DNA of 64,000 nucleotides from a bacterium. Lineage in GTDB: Bacteria > Myxococcota_A > Bradymonadia > UBA7976 > UBA1532. Both the position numbers and the translations under genes were made by a program. Below are positions 24,966 through 31,780 of this stretch, piece after piece. Numbering within the stretch: position 1 is the stretch's first letter; the number at the start of each line of letters is the position of its first letter. The notes under the pieces are model-generated. The model saw only the letters and a program-made list of their open reading frames with translations, was not told the origin of the DNA and made no database searches. Location: contig JAUHYW010000005.1 in the NCBI GenBank assembly GCA_030426085.1, positions 165,947 through 229,946 of the forward strand, written 5' to 3'.

Positions 24966-27900
24966 TCAGGCCGTCATCGCCCGCAGCGCCTCGGCCTCGG
25001 CCCGCAGCGCGGCGCCGCGGGCGGGGTCCCGGTCGTCGAGGTGGGCCGCGAGCCGGTCGAGGGCGGCGGCGATCGGGCCGGGGGCCTCCCGGTCCCGCTG
25101 GATGGCCAGCGCCGCCTCGAGCGCGGCCCGGGCCTCGTCCGGGCGGTCGCGGGCCGCGGCGATCGTGGCCGACAGGTCGAGCGCGGCGGCCTCGCGCACC
25201 GTGTCGGCCAGCGCCCGGGCGGCCTCGATCGCCCGGGACACCCCCTCGGCGGCGGCCTCGAGGTCGCCCTGGCGCAAGCGCAGGTCGGCGGTCATGCGCC
25301 ACAGCTCGCTGCGGGCCCAGCTCGGCGGATCGGCCACCGCCGCCTGCTCCAGCTCGGCCCGGGCTTCGGCGATCCGGCCCTGGCGCAGGTACAGGTCGCC
25401 CAGGTTGGCCCGGCTGATGGCCAGCGCGGCGTGCCCGATGCGGGCCCGGATGCGGATGGCCTCCCGCAGATAGCGCGCCGCCCGATCGTAATCGCCGGGG
25501 CCGCCCCGCTCGCCGTAGAGCGTGCCCAGGTTGCTGTAGGTCTTGGCCAGCCCGGCCAGGTCGCCCCGCCGGGCCCGCAGGCGGATGCCCTCGGCGTAGT
25601 GCCCCGCGGCGGCGTCGTAATCGCCCCGCTGCACCGCCACCAGCGCCAGCCCGTGCACCACCCGGGCCCGCTCGGGGTCGTCGGGGCCGAGCATCGCCAG
25701 CGCCCGACTGAACCACGCGCTCGCCCGGTCGGCCTGCCCCCGCTGCTGGGCGATGATGCCCAGCAGGTGCCAGCCGATGCCCCGGGCCCGGCGGGCGGCG
25801 GGGGGCAGCTCGGCGGTGAGGCGCTCGAGGCGGGCCTCGGCCCGGTCCAGCTCGCCGACGTGGTAGTCGAGCCACGCCGCCTGGTGCTCGACCTCGGCCC
25901 GCAGGTCGGGGTCGGGCGGGCCGGCGGCCGACAGCGCCTCCAGATCGACCAGCGCGCCGTCGACCAGCGCCCGGGCGGCGGCGGTCTCGCCCCGGGCCAG
26001 CTCGACCCGGCTCGCCCGGCTGCGGCGCACCGCCCGGGGGCCGAGCGCGGTCGGCGGGGTGCGGGCCAGGGCCTCGGCGAAGCGGGCGGCGGCCGAGTCG
26101 AGGTCGCCGACGATGCGCTCCAACTCGGCCAGGCGGGCCTCGAGGGCCGGGCGCTCGGCGTCGTCCGGCGGGCACAGGTCGAGCGCGGCGGTCAGGGCGG
26201 CGCGGGCAGCGTCGGTGGCCAGGCTGGACTCGGCGTGATCGGCGGCGGCCAGCCAGTCGGCCCGGGCCCGATCGTGATCGCCCGAGGCCGCCCGGTGGGT
26301 CGCGATGCGGGCCCGGCGGGGCGCCGGATCACCGGGCACCTCGTCGGTCAGCCACAGCGCGGCCCGCCCGTGCAGCGCGGCCCGGGCGTGGCGGGGCAGG
26401 CTGCGCTCGACCACCGCGTGCAGCAGCCCGTGGGCGAAGCGCCACTGGCTCTGGCCGGGCAGGGCGCTCTCCGGGTCGCGCAGCACGAAGCGGCGGGCGG
26501 CGAGGCGGTCGAGCGCCGGGCCGAGGTCGGCCTGCCCCAGCAGCCGCTCCACGCCCGCCCGCCAGAACACCCGCCCCAGCACCGCCGCCGCCCGCAGCGC
26601 CCGGCGATCGTCGGGGTCGAGCCGGTCGAGCCGGGCCTGCATCACCGCCTCGATGCTCGGGGGCAGCGCCTCGCGGGGGCCGTCGGGCGCGATGCGGGCC
26701 AGCTCGTGTACGAAGAGCGGGTTGCCCTCGGCCCGGGCGAGCAGCGCGTCGAGGGCGGCGTCGTCGGCGTCGGGGCGCAGCGCGCAGGCCAGGGCCCGGG
26801 CGGCGCGGTCGGGCAGCGGGCCCAGGTCGAGCCGCTGGTGGCGCGGGCCGCGGAACCAGCCGGGGCGGGCCTCGACGAAGCCGGGGCGGGCGGCGACGAG
26901 CAGCAGCGCGCCGTCGGGCGGGTCGTTGACCAGCGCCTCGAGGACCCCGATGGCCGGGCTGCGGCCGGGGTCTTCGATCAGGACCGCCACCGGCGGATCG
27001 GCCGCCTCGAGCAGCGCCCGCAGGGCGGCGGCGACCCGGGTGTCGGCCCCCCCGGTCGGCGGCGGCTCGTCGGTCAGGCCCAGCATCGCGGTCAGCGTCG
27101 CGACGTGATCCCGGGGGTCGGGGCCGCTGAGCAGGGTGTCGATCGGGCGGAAGCCGCCGGGGCCCCGGTCCAGCGCGCGGGCGATGCGCCCGGCGGGGTC
27201 GGGCGGGTCGTCCTCCAGCCGGCACAGGCGGCGCACCAGGGTGGCCAGCCCCCCGTAGGGCCCCTCGGCGTCGGCCGGCAGCGCCCGGATGACGAAGCGC
27301 TCTTCGAGCGGGCGGCGGGCGGCGGCCAGCAGCCGGGACTTGCCGATGCCCGCCGGGCCGACGACGGTCAGCGCCTCGCCCGCGTCGAGGCCGGCGATGC
27401 GGTCCAGCGCCCGTCGGCGGCCGATGAACGGGCCGGCGGGAGCCGGCGGCCGATCGAGCGCCACCAGCCGCCCGCCCTCCAGGCGGGCCCGCCCGCGTAG
27501 GGCCCGGGCGATCTCCGGCGCCGGGTGCACCCCCGGCGGCTCGCGCCACGCGGCGGCCTCGGCCCGGTCGAGCGGCGCGCCGAGCACGTCGGCCCCGGCG
27601 ACCACCAGCCGCCCCCCGTCCAGCGCGGCCACCGCGGCCGGGTCGTCGGCGGTCAGCGTCAGCGCCGCTTCGGCCGCCCGGCGGGCGTCGTCCTCCCGGC
27701 GGGCGGGCATGCCGAAGACCGCCCGACACATCGCCCCGGTGGGGGCCAGCGCCCGCCCCCCGGCGGCGGCGACGACCTCGGCGAAGCGCCGCTGCCGGGC
27801 CCGGGTCGCCTCTACCCGGTTCTCCAGCTCGCCCGTCGGGCTGCGGCGCACCGCCAGCACCACCGCCCGCCGCAGCTCGGCCGGCGGGGCGACCGGGGTC

Positions 27901-28961
27901 TCTTCGGCGTAGGTCGTGCGGGGGTCGCCGTGCAGCCGGTAGGCCAGCCAGACCGGATCACCCCGCTCGGCGGCGGCGACCCGGGCCCGGCGCAGGGCGT
28001 GGCCGATGGGGGCTCCGGCCAGCAGCGCCCGGTAGAAGGCGACCCCGAAGTCGGCCCCCGGCAGGTCGGGCAGGTCGACGTCGGCCCCGACGACGTGGCG
28101 CACCCCGGCGTCGATCAAGGCCGCGCCCGGCGCGTCGGCTCCGCCCAGCCCCGCCGAGCGGCAGGCGTTGGCGAACACCAGCCGGGGCACCGCGCCGCCC
28201 CGCAGCGGCTCGAGCAGGGCCGGGGTCAGCCGGCCGTCGGCCATGCGCCAGCCGCCGGGCTGCGCGTCGGGCGGGTCGACGTGCCCCGCGAGGTGCAGCA
28301 TGCCGTATCGCCGCAGGCCGCGCAGGACCTCGGCCCGCTGGGTGAGCCCCATCCGCAGGTCGTAGGCCGGGGCCCGGGGCGTCTCGGCGAAGACCGCCGC
28401 CAGCGCCTCGCCCTCGGCCCGGGCGGCGGGCAGATCGGCCGCCGGATCGGCCAGGATGAGCAGCCGATCGCTGCCCGGCGGCCCCTCGGTCGGCCAGCGG
28501 GCGCCGACCCCCACCTCGCCCAGCGCCAGCCGCAGCCCCAAGGGGCCCCGGCCGTCGTCGAGCAGGGCCCAGGGCACCGGCGGCAGCCCGTCGGCCTCGA
28601 CGAGCAGCGCCCCCTGCTCCAGCCGGCGCACGGCCGACTTCACCGGGCCGGGCAGCAGCAGGTCGAAGAGGAGCTGCCCCGCGCTGCGCAGCGCGTCGCC
28701 CACGTCGACCCCGGTCATCGCCCGCCGGCGGGCGGCGTCGAGCGCGGCGATCTCCCGGTCCACGGCCGGGCGGTCGACCGGGTGGTCGCGGCGCCAGCCG
28801 GTGGGGCCCAGGTCGTCGCGCAGGGCGAAGCGGGCCCCGATCCGCCACCGGTCGGGCGCCGCCGCGCGCAGGGTCAACAAGAGCGTCGTCGGATCGTGCA
28901 CCGGAGTATCGGTCGCCCATTCGGCGGCCGGGTGCAAGATATCCTCGGGGGCGGTGTCCAT
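24966..28961 (-). CDS. CHAT protease - dead cyclase - STAND NTPase - TPR protein
   Basis: 1331 aa. CHAT (caspase-like) domain, about 80-350, with the expected His in LHLAGHVD (His227) and Cys in VFANACRSA (Cys267). Next is a class III nucleotide-cyclase-like domain (about 365-500) with the EDDARRAAEAAL hallmark, but the metal/GDG loop is replaced (APTGAM), so it is probably inactive. A STAND/AAA16 NTPase follows: PFIGRRRALDRI, Walker A GPAGIGKS (535-542) and a poor Walker B (VLIEDPGR). The C-terminal half is TPR repeats (about 880-1300). ATG 28961 was preferred; 28997 would overlap the divergent gene. Such proteins are usually ligand-sensing switches that release proteolysis; here that is inference. 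Frame and motifs are intact. Confidence 0.8.
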   Translation of the reverse strand: MDTAPEDILHPAAEWATDTPVHDPTTLLLTLRAAAPDRWRIGARFALRDDLGPTGWRRDHPVDRPAVDREIAALDAARRRAMTGVDVGDALRSAGQLLFDLLLPGPVKSAVRRLEQGALLVEADGLPPVPWALLDDGRGPLGLRLALGEVGVGARWPTEGPPGSDRLLILADPAADLPAARAEGEALAAVFAETPRAPAYDLRMGLTQRAEVLRGLRRYGMLHLAGHVDPPDAQPGGWRMADGRLTPALLEPLRGGAVPRLVFANACRSAGLGGADAPGAALIDAGVRHVVGADVDLPDLPGADFGVAFYRALLAGAPIGHALRRARVAAAERGDPVWLAYRLHGDPRTTYAEETPVAPPAELRRAVVLAVRRSPTGELENRVEATRARQRRFAEVVAAAGGRALAPTGAMCRAVFGMPARREDDARRAAEAALTLTADDPAAVAALDGGRLVVAGADVLGAPLDRAEAAAWREPPGVHPAPEIARALRGRARLEGGRLVALDRPPAPAGPFIGRRRALDRIAGLDAGEALTVVGPAGIGKSRLLAAARRPLEERFVIRALPADAEGPYGGLATLVRRLCRLEDDPPDPAGRIARALDRGPGGFRPIDTLLSGPDPRDHVATLTAMLGLTDEPPPTGGADTRVAAALRALLEAADPPVAVLIEDPGRSPAIGVLEALVNDPPDGALLLVAARPGFVEARPGWFRGPRHQRLDLGPLPDRAARALACALRPDADDAALDALLARAEGNPLFVHELARIAPDGPREALPPSIEAVMQARLDRLDPDDRRALRAAAVLGRVFWRAGVERLLGQADLGPALDRLAARRFVLRDPESALPGQSQWRFAHGLLHAVVERSLPRHARAALHGRAALWLTDEVPGDPAPRRARIATHRAASGDHDRARADWLAAADHAESSLATDAARAALTAALDLCPPDDAERPALEARLAELERIVGDLDSAAARFAEALARTPPTALGPRAVRRSRASRVELARGETAAARALVDGALVDLEALSAAGPPDPDLRAEVEHQAAWLDYHVGELDRAEARLERLTAELPPAARRARGIGWHLLGIIAQQRGQADRASAWFSRALAMLGPDDPERARVVHGLALVAVQRGDYDAAAGHYAEGIRLRARRGDLAGLAKTYSNLGTLYGERGGPGDYDRAARYLREAIRIRARIGHAALAISRANLGDLYLRQGRIAEARAELEQAAVADPPSWARSELWRMTADLRLRQGDLEAAAEGVSRAIEAARALADTVREAAALDLSATIAAARDRPDEARAALEAALAIQRDREAPGPIAAALDRLAAHLDDRDPARGAALRAEAEALRAMTA

Positions 28962-28987
28962 GCCGTTGCCGCCGCCGAGGAGTCGCC

Positions 28988-30463
28988 GTGTCCCCATCCC
29001 GCCTGTGCCTGCTCATCGCCGCGCTCGCCTCGGGGGGGTGCGGGTTCATCCACGAGCCCGACGACGACATCGCCTGCCTGCGCGCCTCTCAGCGGACCGA
29101 CGGCGCGGCGTGCGGCGACGAGATCTGCAACGGCCTCGACGACGACTGCGACGGGGTGATCGACGAGCCGGGGGCCGATCCGGCAGCCTGCGCGACGGGG
29201 CTGCCCGGCCGCTGCGCCGAGGGGCGGGCGGTCTGCGTGGCCGGCGCCGTCGAGTGCGCGCCGCTCGATCAGCCGTCGGCCGAGGTCTGCGACCGGGTCG
29301 ACGACGACTGCGACGGCCTGATCGACGAGGGCACCCGCAACGCCTGCGGGCGCTGCGCCCCGCCGCCGAGCGAGATCTGCGACGGGGCCGACAGCGACTG
29401 CGACGGCGAGGTCGACGAGGGCGCGCCGTGCGGGCCGTCCGCGGTCTGCGCGCTGGGGGCCTGCCGGGTGCCCTGCGTCGTCAACGAGTGCGCCGACCCC
29501 GAGGCGATGTGCGTCGAGGGGGCCGCCTGCGTGCCCCTGTGCGATCTGGCCGACTGCCCCCCCGGCTGGGGCTGCGCGCAGGGCGCCTGCTTCGACCCCT
29601 GCCTCGACGTCGACTGCGGCCCCGACCTGTTCTGCGCGGGGGGTGAGTGCCACGCCGACTGCGCGACCGCCGGCTGCCCCGACGGCGCGCTGTGCCGGAC
29701 CGGGACCTGCGTCGCCGACCCCTGCCTCGACGTCGACTGCGGCCCGGGCGCCTTCTGCCGGGCCGGCGCCTGCGTGGCGAGCTGCGCCGAGGTGGCCTGC
29801 CCGCTGGACGCGATCTGCGTGGACGGCGAGTGCCGCCCCGACCCGTGCTTCGGCGTGGCCTGCCCCGACCCCACCGCCTGCGTGGACGGGGCCTGCGTCG
29901 AGCCGTGCGGGCCGTGCGCCGCGGGCGAGGTCTGCGTCGACGGGCGCTGCGCGGCCGACCCCTGCGGGGGCGTCGAGTGCCCGCTGGCCGAGGCCTGCGA
30001 CCCGCGGGACGGGCTGGCGCAGTGCGTGGGCGACTGGACCCCGGCGCTGACCGACGATGACGGCGACGGCGTGCCCGACGGCGTCGACAACTGCCCCGAC
30101 GACCCCAACGCCGGGCAGGGCGACATCGACGGCGACGGGGTCGGCGACCCCTGCGACAGCGACGCCGACGGCGACGGCGTGCCCGACGAGCCCGAGCCCG
30201 AGCCGCCCGTCCTCGGCGACGGCGGGGACCAGCCCCCCCCGAGCGACGGCGGCGTACAGCCGGCCCCCGGCGACGCCGACCCCCCGGCGCCGATCCCCGA
30301 CGCCCGACCCCCGGGGGACGACCCCTGCGCGCCGGGCGTCGAGAAGCGGGGCCCGGTCGGCGGCGTGAGCTGCGCCGTCGGTGGCGTGGGCGGCGCCCCG
30401 GGGTGGATACTGGCGCTGGCGCTGCTCGGCTGGCGGCGGCGCCGACGCCGGGAGGGTGGATGA
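28988..30463 (+). CDS. MopE-like Cys-rich surface protein with MYXO-CTERM-like tail
   Basis: 491 aa, GTG start. It has a lipobox-like N terminus (LIAALASGGC) and three MopE-type units EICNGLDDDCDGxxDE (about 45-145), which are putative metal-binding. Many CLDVDCGPxxxCxxGxC units follow (about 150-345), then thrombospondin type 3 repeats (DDDGDGVPDGVDNCPDDPN, about 355-395) and an acidic/Pro linker. The end SCAVGG...PGWILALALLGWRRRRRR has the Cys, short hydrophobic helix and Arg cluster of MYXO-CTERM sorting tails. It is probably processed and displayed on the surface. It overlaps the sigma-factor start by 4 bp (ATGA). Confidence 0.85.
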   Translation: MSPSRLCLLIAALASGGCGFIHEPDDDIACLRASQRTDGAACGDEICNGLDDDCDGVIDEPGADPAACATGLPGRCAEGRAVCVAGAVECAPLDQPSAEVCDRVDDDCDGLIDEGTRNACGRCAPPPSEICDGADSDCDGEVDEGAPCGPSAVCALGACRVPCVVNECADPEAMCVEGAACVPLCDLADCPPGWGCAQGACFDPCLDVDCGPDLFCAGGECHADCATAGCPDGALCRTGTCVADPCLDVDCGPGAFCRAGACVASCAEVACPLDAICVDGECRPDPCFGVACPDPTACVDGACVEPCGPCAAGEVCVDGRCAADPCGGVECPLAEACDPRDGLAQCVGDWTPALTDDDGDGVPDGVDNCPDDPNAGQGDIDGDGVGDPCDSDADGDGVPDEPEPEPPVLGDGGDQPPPSDGGVQPAPGDADPPAPIPDARPPGDDPCAPGVEKRGPVGGVSCAVGGVGGAPGWILALALLGWRRRRRREGG

Positions 30464-31092
30464 GTCGAGCCGATGGGCGGCCCTGGGCGACGACGCCCGA
30501 TCACGCGCTGCTCGCCGGGTGCCTCGACGGGCGCCGGCCGGCGCTGGCGGCGTTCGTCGAGCGCTTCGCCCGGCTGGTGCACCACAGCGTGGCCGGGGCC
30601 CTGCGCCGGGCCCGGGGCGAGGTGGACGGCCGGCGGATAGACGATCTGTGTCAGGACGTCTTCGTCGCGCTGCTGGCCGACGACTGCCGCCGCCTGCGGC
30701 TGTACCGGGGTGACCGGGGCTGCTCGCTGGCCTCGTGGGTCCGGGTGATCGCGGTGCGCACCACGCTCAACCGCCTGCGCCGGGACCGCCCGCTGGTCTC
30801 GCTGGACGGCGAGCGGGCCCCCCGGCTGGTCGACCCCGGCCCCGACCCGCTCGACGTGATGCTCGCCCGGGGCGACCGGGATCGCTTCGAGGCCCTGATC
30901 GCGCTCGCCGAGCAGCTCTCGGACCGCGACCGGCTGCTGCTCGAGATGTATTACCTGCGCGGCATGAAGGCCCCGGCCATCGCCGCCGCGCTGCGCGTGG
31001 ATCGCAGCGTGATCTACGTGCGCAAGAACCGGCTGCTGGGGCGCCTGCGCAAGGCGGCCGAGGCGGCCGGCATGATGGAGACCGCGCCATGA
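30460..31092 (+). CDS. ECF-type RNA polymerase sigma factor
   Basis: 210 aa. Region 2 (RIDDLCQDVFVALLADD ... WVRVIAVRTTLNRLRRDRP) and region 4 (LEMYYLRGMKAPAIAAALRVDRSVIYVRKNRLLGRLRK) are clear and linked by a short acidic spacer, as in the extracytoplasmic-function class. ATG 30460 overlaps the upstream MYXO-CTERM gene, and its own stop overlaps the next ORF (ATGA). So the order is surface protein - sigma - putative anti-sigma. It probably controls envelope genes nearby. The target promoter motif is unknown. Confidence 0.88.
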   Translation: MSRADGRPWATTPDHALLAGCLDGRRPALAAFVERFARLVHHSVAGALRRARGEVDGRRIDDLCQDVFVALLADDCRRLRLYRGDRGCSLASWVRVIAVRTTLNRLRRDRPLVSLDGERAPRLVDPGPDPLDVMLARGDRDRFEALIALAEQLSDRDRLLLEMYYLRGMKAPAIAAALRVDRSVIYVRKNRLLGRLRKAAEAAGMMETAP

Positions 31093-31712
31093 GCCAGCTC
31101 GAACCGGGCCACCGCTGCCCCGACGACGAGACGCTCGCCGAGCTCTTCGACGGGCTGTTGACCCCCGCCGAGCAGGACGCGCTCTACGGCCGCCTGCGGG
31201 GCTGCGACACTTGCCTCGACACGCTGGCCGCGCTCGGCGATCTGGCGGCGGGCGACGGGCCCCCGCCGCTGCCCGCCGGCTTCGCCGACCGGCTCGTCGA
31301 CGGGGTGCTCGACTGGGTCGCGCCCCGCCCCGCGCTGCGGGTCCTCGCGCTGCGTTGGATCGACGGGGCGCTGGCCGCGGTGGGCGATCTGATGCCGTCG
31401 CCGACCCCGGCGCTGGCGACCCGGGGCGCCGCGCTCGACGGCGGCCTGCGCTACGAGGTCGAGCTGGGCGGGGCCCCGGTGGAGCTGATCGTGGCCGACG
31501 GCGGCCGGCGGGCGACGGTCACCGCCCGCCCCCTGCGCACGCCGCCGCCCCGGGCCCGGCTGGTGCTGGTCCGGGGCGACGAGGTGCAGGCGTCGCTGGC
31601 CTTCGAGGGCGAGGCGGTGATCCTGCCGGCGCTCGACCCGGGGCATTATCGGCTGCGGCTCGAGATCCCGGGCGCGGCGCCGGCCGAGCTGCCCCTGCGG
31701 CTGGAGGCCTGA
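31089..31712 (+). CDS. Putative anti-sigma factor
   Basis: 207 aa, coupled to the ECF sigma gene by an ATGA overlap. The N-terminal ~60 residues look like a zinc-finger anti-sigma domain (HRCPDDETLAELFDG ... LRGCDTCLDTLAAL), but the His usually four residues before the Cys pair is an Arg; His8 and Cys10 may substitute. No strong membrane helix is visible, only a mildly hydrophobic stretch (RVLALRWIDGALAAVGDLM). The C-terminal part looks like beta-rich domain (about 120-207). Role is inferred mainly from position. Confidence 0.65.
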   Translation: MSQLEPGHRCPDDETLAELFDGLLTPAEQDALYGRLRGCDTCLDTLAALGDLAAGDGPPPLPAGFADRLVDGVLDWVAPRPALRVLALRWIDGALAAVGDLMPSPTPALATRGAALDGGLRYEVELGGAPVELIVADGGRRATVTARPLRTPPPRARLVLVRGDEVQASLAFEGEAVILPALDPGHYRLRLEIPGAAPAELPLRLEA

Positions 31713-31780
31713 CAGCGGCGGCCCTTCATTCGACCGCCGTTTCCGGGCAAGGTCGACGGTGCGATCACCCGGAGGCCCCG

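Noticed and set aside
24966..28961. Active adenylate cyclase
   Set aside because: The domain has the general pattern but lacks the GDG/metal residues (APTGAM), so activity is not claimed.
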